NCBI GenBank assembly: GCA_041752735.1
Contig: JBGSVW010000020.1
Span: 135,731-199,730 of the forward strand
Direction of reading: 5' to 3'
DNA length: 64,000 nt
Source: UBA1422 sp041752735
Lineage (GTDB): Bacteria; Bacillota; Clostridia; Peptostreptococcales; Anaerovoracaceae
Made by a program: the position numbers and the translations under genes. Below the pieces are notes generated by a model. It was not told where the DNA came from, did no database searches, and was given only the letters and a program-made list of their open reading frames with translations. This document shows, piece after piece, positions 1-8,448 of this stretch (its first letter is position 1; each line of letters opens with the position of its first letter).

Positions 1-33
1 GAACTGAAGTCCCAACGGAAGTGGTGCGTAGTG

Positions 34-495
34 ATGAAAAATAATGAAGAAGTAGAAAAATATATTCTGGCGCAGCCAATTGAGAGACAAGCAGCGTTGC
101 GGTCTCTGCGGGAAACCATCCAAACCAATTTGCCCCAAGGATTTGAGGAACGGATGCAATATGGCATGATTGGGTATGTGGTTCCGTTTGACATTTATCC
201 CAGCGGGTACCACGTCAATCCCAAAGAGCCATTGCCGTTTCTGGCGTTGGCCAATCAAAAGCAGTATATCGCCCTTTATCATATGGGCATCTACGGCGAT
301 CCTGCCCTGCTTGACTGGTTCCAAAAGGCTTATGAAGGCCTTGGCATCGGCAAGTTGGACATGGGGAAAAGCTGCATCCGTTTCAAAAAAATAGACCAAA
401 TCCCTCTGGACTTGGTCGCAGCTCTTTGCCAAAAAATCACACCGGCTCAGTACGTTGAGCAATATGAGGCAAGCCGTAATAAATTGGGAAAATAG
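34..495 (+). CDS. DUF1801 family protein
   Basis: Small soluble protein of about 153 residues. It matches the DUF1801 (YdhG-like) family by its pattern: an N-terminal helix with ILAQPIERQAALRSLRE, a central MQYGMIGYVVPF segment, LALANQKQYIALYHMG, and a C-terminal GKSCIRFKKIDQIP. The family fold is known but the biochemical role is not established. A GTG codon lies directly before the chosen ATG, so the start could be one codon earlier. The gene ends flush against the convergent hydroxyacid dehydrogenase gene, with no intergenic base and no visible terminator between them. Upstream context lies outside the window. Confidence 0.75.
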   Translation: MKNNEEVEKYILAQPIERQAALRSLRETIQTNLPQGFEERMQYGMIGYVVPFDIYPSGYHVNPKEPLPFLALANQKQYIALYHMGIYGDPALLDWFQKAYEGLGIGKLDMGKSCIRFKKIDQIPLDLVAALCQKITPAQYVEQYEASRNKLGK

Positions 496-1413
496 TTACT
501 CCACCCGGTTCAACGTTCCGCCTTTGAGAAAACTCTCAATGCTTTCCGCAGCGGTTTGAATCAGGAGTGCCCGGGTTTCGTTGGGCATCCAGGCATTGTG
601 TGGAGTGATGAAACAGTTCTCAATGCCGAAGAGCGGATTGGAATCCTCTTTTAGGGGTGGTTCCACGGTGAGGACATCTAAGCCTGCGCCTGAGAGCTTT
701 CCCGATTTTAGTGCTTCGGCTAATGCAAATTCATCAACTAAACCACCACGGGCGGTGTTCAAGAGTAGAGCGCCGTCCTTCATTTTTTTGATAAAATCGG
801 CATTGACCATGTGATGATTTTTTTCAGTCAAAGGGCAATGCAGACTGAGAATGTCGGCGGTAATAGCCCCCTCCGGATCCTTGCTATATGGGATGATTTT
901 CATTCCCAAAGCTTCGGCAATGGCCCCAACTTTTCGGCCGATGTTTCCATAGCCGACAATCCCCAGGGTTTTCCCGGAAAGCAGGTGAAGAGGCCTAAGG
1001 GTGAAGCAGGTGTGTGAGAACTCAGTATAGTATCCATCCTGCACTGCCTGGTTGTGAAGCCCCACTTGATTGGTCAGCTCCAATAGGAGTGCGATGGTGT
1101 GCTGCGCCACTGCATCGGTGGAATATCCGGGCGCATTGGTAACAGCGATGCCCAAGTCCTTGGCGGCGGTCAGGTCCACATGACTGTAGCCAGTGGAAAT
1201 CAATGCCAGCAGTTTAAGGTTTGGTAATGCGGTCAACGTTTTTCGGGTGAAAGGGAGATCAGCAGAAACAATAATATCCGCATCAAAAGCAAGCGCGGGC
1301 ACGTCCGACTCCATAGTATTTTCAAAGACCGTAAGTTGTCCCAGAGCACTGATGGATGCCCAGGAAAGGTCTCCCGGGTTGGTGTTGTATCCGTCTAGGA
1401 TGGTAATTTTCAT
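496..1413 (-). CDS. D-2-hydroxyacid dehydrogenase
   Basis: NAD(P)-dependent D-isomer-specific 2-hydroxyacid dehydrogenase, 305 residues, cytoplasmic. The Rossmann dinucleotide-binding motif GYGNIG is in the middle of the chain, and the family catalytic triad is visible as the Arg of NTARGG, a Glu in VEPP and the His of ITPHNAW near the C-terminus. The family reduces 2-oxoacids such as hydroxypyruvate or glyoxylate; the substrate cannot be read from sequence. The start codon lies 2 bp downstream of the stop of the SCIFF maturase gene, so the two are probably co-transcribed. The reason for that link is unknown. Confidence 0.88.
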   Translation of the reverse strand: MKITILDGYNTNPGDLSWASISALGQLTVFENTMESDVPALAFDADIIVSADLPFTRKTLTALPNLKLLALISTGYSHVDLTAAKDLGIAVTNAPGYSTDAVAQHTIALLLELTNQVGLHNQAVQDGYYTEFSHTCFTLRPLHLLSGKTLGIVGYGNIGRKVGAIAEALGMKIIPYSKDPEGAITADILSLHCPLTEKNHHMVNADFIKKMKDGALLLNTARGGLVDEFALAEALKSGKLSGAGLDVLTVEPPLKEDSNPLFGIENCFITPHNAWMPNETRALLIQTAAESIESFLKGGTLNRVE

Positions 1414-1415
1414 GT

Positions 1416-2831
1416 TTATGCACCTTCTTGTCTAGCGATATTCATCATTATTGCACATTCCATCCGCTTACGAAACAAGTCACAGCCGTATTCATACACT
1501 GCGGAAATGTTCCCACCGGCGTGGTAGGAATTGGCGGCACAACCACCGCTGCAGTAAAGTTGTGCCCAGCAATCACGGCATTCTTGCCTTGAAAATACAT
1601 TACAAGATCGGAAATTTTGCTGCAGGTCCGGGCGATTGACCCCGGCCCAGACATTCCCCATGCTGTAGGCAGCATCCCCTACAAATTGATGGCAGGGAAA
1701 CAACTCTCCCCATGGGGTGACAGCCAGGTATTCGGTGCCGGATCCACATCCGGTAATCCGCTTGTAGATGCAAGGTCCTTCAGTCAGGTCCAGCGTATAA
1801 TGATAGAAGGTAAATGGATTGCCTTCTTTTTCTCTCTTCAACATTTCATTGGCCAGCAGTTCATACTGACGGTAGAGTTCAGGCAAGTCTTCCTGTGTCA
1901 GTGCGTAGGATTCACCCGGGGGACAGACCACCGGCTCCATGGATAGCTCCCTGAAACCCAAGTCGGCCATGTGGAAAAGGTCCTCAGTGAAGTCCACATT
2001 GTTATGGGTGAAGGTGCCACGTATGTAATAACCCTTACCTTCTCGCGAATCCACGAAGGCTTGAAACTTAGGGACGATGGTGTCGTAACTGCCCTGGTCA
2101 CTAAAGGTTCGTCGTAGCTTGTCATGAACTTCCTTTCGGCCATCCAGGCTGAGTACAACATTATGGATTTCCCGACTGCAAAAGTCCATGACTTCGTCAT
2201 CGATAAGCATTCCGTTGGTGGTCAGCGTGAATCGGAAATTCTTGTTGTGCTTCTTTTCTTCTTCCCGGGCGTAAGCAACGATCCGCTTCACCACTTCCCA
2301 GTTCATCAGCGGCTCTCCGCCAAAAAAGTCCACTTCCAGATTGTGCCGACTACCGGAGTTTGAAATCAAAAAGTCGATGGCCTGCTTGCCCACTTCAAAG
2401 GACATGAGCGCACGGTCGCCGTGGAATTTTCCCTGACTAGCAAAGCAGTATTCACAATTCAAGTTACAAGTGTGTGCTACATGGAGGCAAAGGGCTTTGA
2501 CGACCTGTGAGAATTGGACTTCGTCTGCTGCCTGAGTGCTTTGTGACATTATTTGGGCTGGTGCATCCTTGGGCTGGCCCAGCACCGGTTCCGAAAAAAG
2601 CTGCCCGTCATCCAGAAGTGTCTGGATATCTTCTAGAACTTCCAGGATTTCTTCCCGGTTAACGGAGGAGTCACTGGCATATTTATCAAGCATAACTTCG
2701 ATGATTTCTTGTTTCGGCGTAACCTGAAAAAGACCAATGACATCGTAAGCCAAAGGGTCGACGGTGTGGATGGAACCGCTGTTCACATCCAGCACAATAT
2801 GATATCCATTTAAATTATATTGATGAATCAT
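1416..2831 (-). CDS. SCIFF peptide-maturing radical SAM enzyme
   Basis: Radical S-adenosylmethionine enzyme, about 471 residues, that installs thioether cross-links in the SCIFF peptide encoded just upstream. The radical SAM cluster motif CNLNCEYC is at residues 122-129 of this start. A Cys-rich SPASM region near the C-terminus (around GCGSGTEYL, CNVFSRQECRDCWAQLYCSGGC and YGCDLF) would hold auxiliary Fe-S clusters. The N-terminal part, MIHQYNLNGYHIVLDV, is the peptide-recognition region typical of this maturase. I chose the ATG at 2831 because AGGAG sits just upstream; the open frame extends further but would add an atypical basic leader that overlaps the SCIFF gene. Confidence 0.95.
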   Translation of the reverse strand: MIHQYNLNGYHIVLDVNSGSIHTVDPLAYDVIGLFQVTPKQEIIEVMLDKYASDSSVNREEILEVLEDIQTLLDDGQLFSEPVLGQPKDAPAQIMSQSTQAADEVQFSQVVKALCLHVAHTCNLNCEYCFASQGKFHGDRALMSFEVGKQAIDFLISNSGSRHNLEVDFFGGEPLMNWEVVKRIVAYAREEEKKHNKNFRFTLTTNGMLIDDEVMDFCSREIHNVVLSLDGRKEVHDKLRRTFSDQGSYDTIVPKFQAFVDSREGKGYYIRGTFTHNNVDFTEDLFHMADLGFRELSMEPVVCPPGESYALTQEDLPELYRQYELLANEMLKREKEGNPFTFYHYTLDLTEGPCIYKRITGCGSGTEYLAVTPWGELFPCHQFVGDAAYSMGNVWAGVNRPDLQQNFRSCNVFSRQECRDCWAQLYCSGGCAANSYHAGGNISAVYEYGCDLFRKRMECAIMMNIARQEGA

Positions 2832-2862
2832 TTCACTCCTAAAAAAAGAAGGGCTTGTCACC

Positions 2863-3009
2863 CTACTTCTTTTCGTTTTCACATTTCTGGTTGGCAACGC
2901 CGCAGGAAGTCTTGCAGGCTGACTGGCAGGATGTCTGGCATTCGCCACAACCGCCGTGCTTTGCGCTGTCTTTCAGATTTCGGGTTTCTATGGTTTTAAT
3001 TCTTTTCAT
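2863..3009 (-). CDS. SCIFF ranthipeptide precursor
   Basis: Precursor peptide of 48 residues of the SCIFF family (six cysteines in forty-five residues). The leader MKRIKTIETRNLKDSAKHG is followed by a core with exactly six Cys, spaced as in GGCGECQTSC, QSACKTSC and GVANQKC. These Cys are the cross-linking targets of the neighbouring radical SAM enzyme. A ribosome binding site (GGAGAAAC) precedes the ATG at 3009; a longer in-frame reading start exists but lacks this site. SCIFF peptides are almost universal in Clostridia and their biological role is unsettled, with signalling suggested for related ranthipeptides. Confidence 0.96.
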   Translation of the reverse strand: MKRIKTIETRNLKDSAKHGGCGECQTSCQSACKTSCGVANQKCENEKK

Positions 3010-3040
3010 GATGTTTCTCCTTTGTTCGTGTACGTTGTAC

Positions 3041-3069
3041 AGTTTACCGTCAAAGGCCTCATTTGTCAA
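3041..3069 (-). promoter_or_regulatory. Sigma-70 promoter of SCIFF operon
   Basis: On the minus strand TTGACA (3069-3064) and TAAACT (3046-3041) are separated by 17 bp, about 32 bp before the SCIFF start codon. It would drive SCIFF, its maturase and the hydroxyacid dehydrogenase. Confidence 0.65.
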
Positions 3070-3168
3070 CTATCGGGGGTCGTGAATTGTGCAGAAAACA
3101 GCTAATTTGAGGATATCATTTCACCCAAAAGGGTGATGTAAGTACAAGGTTATTTTTGCCCGGATTTA

Positions 3169-3197
3169 TTGACAGTGTAAAACCCCACCGCTATAAT
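3169..3197 (+). promoter_or_regulatory. Consensus sigma-70 promoter of AOR operon
   Basis: TTGACA at 3169-3174 and TATAAT at 3192-3197 with a 17-bp spacer: a perfect consensus promoter. Transcription would begin near 3204, giving a leader of about 190 nt before the ferredoxin start. The candidate cofactor riboswitch sits in this leader. Confidence 0.9.
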
Positions 3198-3225
3198 GAA
3201 CGAAACAGATATATCATATTTGTAA

Positions 3226-3312
3226 ACTCCGAGCTTCGTAAGACACCTGTTGCCTGCGAAGTCGTTACGGTAGAAGGAGCGACTCTTCTGCCCGCCATCG
3301 CGCAAAGGAGAG
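3226..3312 (+). promoter_or_regulatory. Candidate Moco/Tuco riboswitch
   Basis: The leader folds into a compact three-stem RNA. P1 pairs CTCC (3227-3230) with GGAG (3307-3310). P2 pairs CGTAAGAC (3237-3244) with GTCGTTACG (3261-3269) with one bulged G. A third hairpin pairs GTAGAAG (3270-3276) with CTTCTGC (3285-3291). The order of elements, the ACTCCGAGC opening and the closing CGCCATCGCGCAAAGGAG strand resemble, from memory, the molybdenum-cofactor riboswitch upstream of E. coli moaA, but the P3 arm is missing. Compact versions lacking P3 have been proposed to sense tungsten cofactor, which fits an AOR operon downstream. No covariance-model search was possible here. Confidence 0.65.
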
Positions 3313-3323
3313 ATTCGCATTCG

Positions 3324-3350
3324 AAAAGAATGTATTCTTTTCTTTGTTTT
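3324..3350 (+). terminator. Leader terminator / expression platform
   Basis: An AT-rich hairpin (AAAAGAAT paired with ATTCTTTT, loop GT) followed by CTTTGTTTTTT lies between the riboswitch aptamer and the ferredoxin start codon. It is a plausible intrinsic terminator through which the aptamer could control the operon. Confidence 0.5.
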
Positions 3351-3393
3351 TTATTTTAATAACATATGTAGAAATGGGAGGAATTGTACAGGC

Positions 3394-3780
3394 ATGAAAA
3401 GATTAAAGCTTGAGAAAGCAAAATGCATTGGTTGCCAACTGTGCGCCCAAATGTGCTCCGCCAACAAGGAAGATGCCGTTTGGCCGGAGAAATCCAGAAT
3501 TTTCATCAAAACAACCTATGATGACGGGAAATTGGTTTACCATGACGACTACTGCATTCTTTGTGGTATTTGCGTAAAACAGTGCCCCGAAAAGGCAATC
3601 ACCATGGATGGGTACCTGCGTGTTGACGAAAGTCTTTGCACCGGTTGCGGCATCTGTGCTGAAAAATGCCCCAAAAAAGTCATCCGAATCAGAGAAGAAT
3701 TAGCTATTATGTGTAACACTTGTGAGGGCGATCCCACCTGCGTAAAAGTATGTCCGCAGAATGCCCTGACGTTTGAGTAG
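3394..3780 (+). CDS. Polyferredoxin subunit of aldehyde:ferredoxin oxidoreductase (AorB-like)
   Basis: Iron-sulfur electron carrier of 128 residues. Four [4Fe-4S] cluster motifs are visible in order: CIGCQLCAQMC near the N-terminus, CILCGICVKQCP, CTGCGICAEKCP and CNTCEGDPTCVKVCP at the C-terminus. Such 4Fe-4S proteins often sit directly upstream of AOR genes and pass electrons from the tungsten enzyme to ferredoxin or a flavoprotein. The gene ends 15 bp before the AOR start and is clearly in the same transcript, under the promoter and candidate riboswitch described above. No third, NADH-linked flavoprotein subunit is present. Confidence 0.88.
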   Translation: MKRLKLEKAKCIGCQLCAQMCSANKEDAVWPEKSRIFIKTTYDDGKLVYHDDYCILCGICVKQCPEKAITMDGYLRVDESLCTGCGICAEKCPKKVIRIREELAIMCNTCEGDPTCVKVCPQNALTFE

Positions 3781-3795
3781 AAAGGAGGAACCGAT

Positions 3796-5565
3796 ATGAC
3801 CATGAAAGGATACCAGAACAACGTTCTGAGAGTAGATCTATCCCAGGCAAAAGTGGCTACGGAGCCTCTTCGTATGGACTTTGCAGAAAAATACGTAGGC
3901 CAGAAAGGCTTGGCCATCCGTTATTTGTATGAAGAACTGGCAGCCGGAATCGATCCCCTTGGCCCGGACAACAAGCTTCTGTTCACCACAGGACCTATGA
4001 CCGGAACCGGAGTACCTTGCTCAGGCAAGCTTTCCATCGCAGCCAAATCACCGGCAACCGGCACCATCAACGATTGCTCCATTGGTGGACATTCCGCCAA
4101 TGCAATCAAGTATGCCGGATATGACATGATCATTTTGGAAGGCAAAGCTGCCAAACCCACTTTGATCGTCATTGATAATGACAAAGTAACACTGGAAGAT
4201 GCAGGAGACTTGTGGGGCAAAGGTGCTCATGAAGCCGAAAAGCTACTCCAGGAAAGATTCGGACATGAATATGAACATCTGGTCATCGGACCGGCAGGTG
4301 AAAATCTGGTAACCATGTCCTGCATCAACTCCGATTATTACAGACAAGCCGGCCGTGGCGGCATTGGCGCAGTCATGGGTTCCAAAAACGTAAAGGCAGT
4401 ATCGATTCGCGGAACCGGACCGGTGAACGTAGCCAACGTAAAATCCTTGGTTGAAAAAGTACTCAGATATCAACAGGAAGACGTCCATCAGGATGACAAC
4501 AACTTCGTATTTGATTGTGGTACCACTGCATTCCTGGAAGCTTGTCAAGATGGCGGCATCCTGCCAAAGCGTAACTTCAGCGATGCTACCGACGATAAAT
4601 GGACGGAATATAACGGAGACGTATTGCTTGAGAAACTTGTCGGCAAAAGAGGCTGCGGAAGCTGTGGCCTGGGATGCGGAAACTTTGTGAAATGGGATGA
4701 CGCTGTAGTAGAAGGACCGGAGTACGAGTCCATCGCTGTTGCAGGACCCAATGCAGACGTATCCAATCCGTATGATATTCTGAAATACAACCAGGTAGCC
4801 GATGACATGGGTCTTGACACAATCAGTGCCGGCGACACCATCATCTGGGCTATGGAAATGACCGAAAAAGGCATTCATGATTTTGGCATCCGTTTCGGAG
4901 AAGCCGAAAAAATGAGAGAATACCTGAGATTGATTGCACATCGTGAAGGCGTTGGTGCTGATCTGGCAGTAGGCGTCAAGAAGGCTTCCGAAAAATTCGG
5001 CGGTCAAGATTTTGCCATGCAGGTCAAAGGCCTGGAATACCCCCAGTATGAGCCACGTGGTTCTTGGGGTATGGCTATGGCTTATGCGGTTTCCGACCGT
5101 GGTGCGTGCCATATGAGGGCTTATGCGCCAAACGAAGAAGTCTTTGCTGCATCTATTCCTCCTTACACCTCAGAAGGCAAGGGAGAAATGGTATATGGAC
5201 TTGCAGAGTTTAACGCAGTGAAATTCTCTCTGTGCATCTGTGACTTCTGGGCTACCGTTTCCTATGACATTATGGCAGATCTCATGACAGATATCACAGG
5301 TAAGGAATGGAAAGCAGAAGACATGGGAGAAACAGGACGAAGAGTCCTGAATATTGCCAGAGCCTTCAACCAAAGAGAAGGTTTCAACCGTAAGGATGAC
5401 ACCGTACCTAAGAGAATTGTCAATGAAGCACTGAAGTCCGGACCTGCTGCAGGCCAGGCCATTCCACAGGAAGCCTTTGACGACATGCTGGATCAATACT
5501 ATCAAGTAATGGGATGGTCCAAAGAAGGCAAAATGCCTGAAGAACTGATTCAAAGCCTGCTCTAG
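3796..5565 (+). CDS. Tungsten aldehyde:ferredoxin oxidoreductase
   Basis: Oxidises aldehydes to carboxylic acids and reduces ferredoxin, using a tungsten bis-pterin cofactor and a [4Fe-4S] cluster (known for the family). At 589 residues it has the usual length. Cluster ligands are C287, C290 and C294 (CGSCGLGC) with a fourth Cys at 480 or 482. The pterin-binding stretch GRGGIGAVMGSKNVKAV is at 187-201 and the conserved RGACH, with catalytic-type H439, is present. The physiological aldehyde is unknown. With two aminotransferases nearby, amino-aldehydes such as 5-aminopentanal are candidates, but this is inference. Confidence 0.93.
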   Translation: MTMKGYQNNVLRVDLSQAKVATEPLRMDFAEKYVGQKGLAIRYLYEELAAGIDPLGPDNKLLFTTGPMTGTGVPCSGKLSIAAKSPATGTINDCSIGGHSANAIKYAGYDMIILEGKAAKPTLIVIDNDKVTLEDAGDLWGKGAHEAEKLLQERFGHEYEHLVIGPAGENLVTMSCINSDYYRQAGRGGIGAVMGSKNVKAVSIRGTGPVNVANVKSLVEKVLRYQQEDVHQDDNNFVFDCGTTAFLEACQDGGILPKRNFSDATDDKWTEYNGDVLLEKLVGKRGCGSCGLGCGNFVKWDDAVVEGPEYESIAVAGPNADVSNPYDILKYNQVADDMGLDTISAGDTIIWAMEMTEKGIHDFGIRFGEAEKMREYLRLIAHREGVGADLAVGVKKASEKFGGQDFAMQVKGLEYPQYEPRGSWGMAMAYAVSDRGACHMRAYAPNEEVFAASIPPYTSEGKGEMVYGLAEFNAVKFSLCICDFWATVSYDIMADLMTDITGKEWKAEDMGETGRRVLNIARAFNQREGFNRKDDTVPKRIVNEALKSGPAAGQAIPQEAFDDMLDQYYQVMGWSKEGKMPEELIQSLL

Positions 5566-5621
5566 AACTCTAATCTAAACTAGAACGAATATCAAAAGCA
5601 GCTCAATCAAATCAATAACAT

Positions 5622-5656
5622 AAAAGCCGGGTAGTGATGATCACTACCCGGCTTTT
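5622..5656. terminator. Bidirectional terminator between aor and nhaC
   Basis: A 16-bp perfect inverted repeat starting AAAAGCCGGGTAGTGA with a 3-nt loop and A/T tracts on both sides. It sits between convergent genes and should stop transcription from both directions. Confidence 0.9.
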
Positions 5657-5696
5657 GGTTTAATGAAGGTTGTCTAGAGTCTTTGAACGGTGCAGA

Positions 5697-7304
5697 TTAC
5701 CCAGCCTGCTCCGCTTCTTTTTTAATGTCCTCAATGGAGTATTTTTTTTCTCCGAAGATACTATGAAGTACAAACACTGCGACGAAGAATACAACCAGTG
5801 TAATTGCCATTGGCAGTACCCATCCATCCACAAAACCGGATACGACGTATCCGACTGCGGCAGCGCCGGCACAGGTTACGGAGTAAGGAATCTGAGTTTT
5901 GATGTGATCCGTATGACGGATGTTGGAAGCAGCAGAGGAAAGGATTGCAGTGTCAGCCAGAGGCGAACAATGGTTACCGAATCCACCACCACCGATAACG
6001 GTAGCGATACATGCATAAACACTTACATCCATGGCCACAGCCAACGGAACTGCAATGGGGATCATGATTGCGAAAGTACCCCAGGAAGCGCCGGTAGAGA
6101 AGGTCATAATACAAGCAAATACGAATAAGATCAAAGGAACAATCCATCCGGGTACATTGCCTACAAACAAGCTGGCAACATATTCAGCGGTACCTAATTC
6201 ATCGCCTACAGCACCGATGCTCCAGGCAAAGGCTAGCAACATAACGACGAATAGCATAGATTTGGTTCCTGTGACAAAAGCAGCCATGGACTCTGTTATT
6301 TTGGAAAGTCCACGAATCTTGTAGAAGATAATGGAAAAGACCAGTGTTATCGCGATGGCATATACAAGGGCTAACATTCCATCCAGACTGTTGAGGGTAT
6401 CAAGCAAGTCATAGGATGAGAAGAATCCACCGGTATAAAGCATGAATACCATGGCCAGAACCACCAGTAAAATGATGGGTGCCAACAGATCCAATGCTCT
6501 GCCTTTGTCGGAAACGGGGATTGATGAGAAATCATCATCGTCCGCATCGCCGCCGGAGAAGGTCTTGTCGCAAAGCAATCCGGTTTCCCGGGTTCTCTTT
6601 TCGGCTTTGGCCATGGGACCGAAGTCCAGCTTCAACAAGGCAACTACCAAAACCATAATAATAGAAAGCCATGCATAGTAGTTATATGGTATAACTTTGA
6701 GGAATGCCATGAATGCGTCCTCTTCAATACCTGCTTCTGCAAAAGAGCCGGCAATCAGGGAAGCGATGAAAGCAACCCAGGAAGAGAGGGGAACCACCAG
6801 GCAAATGCCAACGGCGGTGGAGTCGATAATATAGGATAATTTCTCTCGGGAAATTCCATATTTATCGGTAACCGGTCTCATGATGGCACCATTGGTCAGC
6901 GCATTGAAATAGTCGTCAAAGAAAATAAGGATGCCAATCAACCATGTGGTGACTTGAGCGCCCTTTTGTGTTTTGACTCTGTTGCTGATGAGATTCCCGA
7001 ATGCTTGGGATGCACCGGATCTGATTAACAGGCCAATGAGCCCGCCTAGCATGATGACGATGAGTAATACTTCAACATTCCAGGGGTCCGTGAGACTTCC
7101 GGAAATAACAAAGTCCCCGGTTTCGTCGTAACCGCCAACCATGATTCCAATCAAAGCCTCAAGTGCTCCCAATGGATTCCAGTCTGCCATAATCATACAA
7201 CCGGTGAACACACCGATGCTCAATGACAGGAGTACTTCCTTTGTAACGATTGCTAATACAATCGTTAGGAGAGGTGGGACAACGGATAAAAAGCCTACAT
7301 CCAT
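5697..7304 (-). CDS. NhaC-family Na+/H+ antiporter-like transporter
   Basis: Integral membrane protein of 535 residues with about twelve hydrophobic segments and the NhaC family pattern (FFDDYFNALTNGAIMRPVTDKY near residue 130, GGGGFGNHCSPLADTAILSSAAS in the C-terminal half). Family members exchange Na+ for H+ or carry organic acids and amines. The position beside a sodium-pumping decarboxylase block suggests it either uses the Na+ gradient or imports a substrate of that pathway; sequence alone does not decide. The ATG at 7304 has a strong AGGAGGATT site upstream. Its leader contains a promoter and a terminator-like hairpin. Confidence 0.88.
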   Translation of the reverse strand: MDVGFLSVVPPLLTIVLAIVTKEVLLSLSIGVFTGCMIMADWNPLGALEALIGIMVGGYDETGDFVISGSLTDPWNVEVLLIVIMLGGLIGLLIRSGASQAFGNLISNRVKTQKGAQVTTWLIGILIFFDDYFNALTNGAIMRPVTDKYGISREKLSYIIDSTAVGICLVVPLSSWVAFIASLIAGSFAEAGIEEDAFMAFLKVIPYNYYAWLSIIMVLVVALLKLDFGPMAKAEKRTRETGLLCDKTFSGGDADDDDFSSIPVSDKGRALDLLAPIILLVVLAMVFMLYTGGFFSSYDLLDTLNSLDGMLALVYAIAITLVFSIIFYKIRGLSKITESMAAFVTGTKSMLFVVMLLAFAWSIGAVGDELGTAEYVASLFVGNVPGWIVPLILFVFACIMTFSTGASWGTFAIMIPIAVPLAVAMDVSVYACIATVIGGGGFGNHCSPLADTAILSSAASNIRHTDHIKTQIPYSVTCAGAAAVGYVVSGFVDGWVLPMAITLVVFFVAVFVLHSIFGEKKYSIEDIKKEAEQAG

Positions 7305-7334
7305 AGTAATCCTCCTTCTGCGATGTTACAGAAT

Positions 7335-7388
7335 AATAAAAATAAAAAATAGCGAACCCTGGCTCACCGCGTGCGACGAAGTCAGGGC
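7335..7388 (-). terminator. Terminator-like hairpin in nhaC leader
   Basis: On the minus strand CCCTG (7387-7383) pairs with CAGGG (7361-7357) around a GC-rich imperfect stem, followed by TATTTTTTATTTTTATT. It lies between the nhaC promoter and start codon, so it could act as an attenuator. I do not recognise an aptamer class in the remaining leader. Confidence 0.45.
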
Positions 7389-7437
7389 AATAAGACCTTG
7401 TGAATTCTTTGTCAGAATCTTCATAATCTTTGGGCTA

Positions 7438-7465
7438 ATTATAACAAGAAAAGTAAGTTTGTAAA
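7438..7465 (-). promoter_or_regulatory. Sigma-70 promoter of nhaC
   Basis: Minus-strand TTTACA (7465-7460) and TATAAT (7443-7438) with a 16-bp spacer. This gives a leader of about 125 nt before the nhaC start codon. Confidence 0.65.
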
Positions 7466-7578
7466 CAAATCAAGCACAGAAAAACATTCAAAATCAAAAA
7501 AAACATTATACTGACTATAAACATTTGTGCTACTATGTGCCTATAGAAACCTTGTGAAAAAGGTTGAAGGAGGAAAAT

Positions 7579-8409
7579 ATGGAGAAACTAACCATAGGAA
7601 AAATGTCTAAAATTAATGGGATATCAGAGCAGACCCTTCGATTGTATGACAAAATCAAGTTGCTGCAACCCTGCGAGATAAACCCTGAAACTGGATACAG
7701 GTACTACCACATCAAGCAATGCGCCCAACTGGACATGATTCAGTACATGAAAGCTTTGGGAATGAACCTGGCGCAGATCAAAGAGTGCTTTGCCAATCAG
7801 GATATTGAACGTTTCAAGGAGGTGCTCCATCTCCAGAAAGAGAATATCAACACCCAGCTGGAGCAGCTGCGTCACACTGAGAAGTCCATAGATCGGGCCA
7901 TTGAAGGATATCAGCGATATGAGGTGGCACCCCGGGAAGAAGAGCCTGTGTTGGAGTACCAGAAAGCGCGGCGAATTTTCTGTTATGATACAAAAATCAA
8001 TGCTTACAGTTACGGAATGGAATATTATGAGCAGGTTTTACGCCCTCTAAAAAAGAACTTTACTCTCCATCATTTCCCCATGAGTAACTTTTGCAACGTG
8101 GGTAGCATTATCCGACATGAGTACTTCATGAGACGAGAGCTGATGGCAACTGAAGTCTTTGTTTTCTTGGATGACGATACCGGAACCCCGGATGATGTGG
8201 AAATTATTCCTGAAGGAATGTATGTCTGCCTGTATTGTGATGGATACAACAGGGAAGAAGAAGGCCTTGTAAAACTCATGGATTATATCTTCTCTCACGA
8301 CTATAAGGTGGTTGGAGATTGTATCAGTGAAATCTTGGTTGAACTACCTACTACCCAAAATTTCGACCGGAATGCTTTCTTTAAATTGCAGGTTATGATC
8401 AGGCGATAG
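7579..8409 (+). CDS. MerR-family effector-binding regulator
   Basis: Transcription factor of 276 residues. The N-terminal MerR winged helix-turn-helix is clear (LTIGKMSKINGISEQTLRLYDKIKLLQP, then GYRYYHIKQCAQLDMIQYMKALGM), followed by a coiled dimerisation helix (NINTQLEQLRHTEKSIDRAIEGY). The C-terminal half, about residues 120-275, resembles a GyrI-like/BltR-type small-molecule binding domain. I place the start at the ATG at 7579 behind GAAGGAGG; an earlier TTG lies inside that site. The gene sits immediately upstream of the aminotransferase operon, whose promoter has the stretched spacer typical of MerR targets, so it probably senses an amine or amino acid of that pathway (inference). Confidence 0.9.
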   Translation: MEKLTIGKMSKINGISEQTLRLYDKIKLLQPCEINPETGYRYYHIKQCAQLDMIQYMKALGMNLAQIKECFANQDIERFKEVLHLQKENINTQLEQLRHTEKSIDRAIEGYQRYEVAPREEEPVLEYQKARRIFCYDTKINAYSYGMEYYEQVLRPLKKNFTLHHFPMSNFCNVGSIIRHEYFMRRELMATEVFVFLDDDTGTPDDVEIIPEGMYVCLYCDGYNREEEGLVKLMDYIFSHDYKVVGDCISEILVELPTTQNFDRNAFFKLQVMIRR

Positions 8410-8448
8410 CCATCATATTGAATAAATCTAAAAATTTGAAATTATCTG

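Noticed and set aside
4243..5112. 289-residue open frame antisense to the AOR gene
   Set aside because: It is fully inside a well-supported gene, has no recognisable domain and no ribosome site.
7399..7415. TTGTGAATTCTTTGTCA as a Rex operator near nhaC
   Set aside because: Only the left half matches the Rex site; the right half is too degenerate to support.
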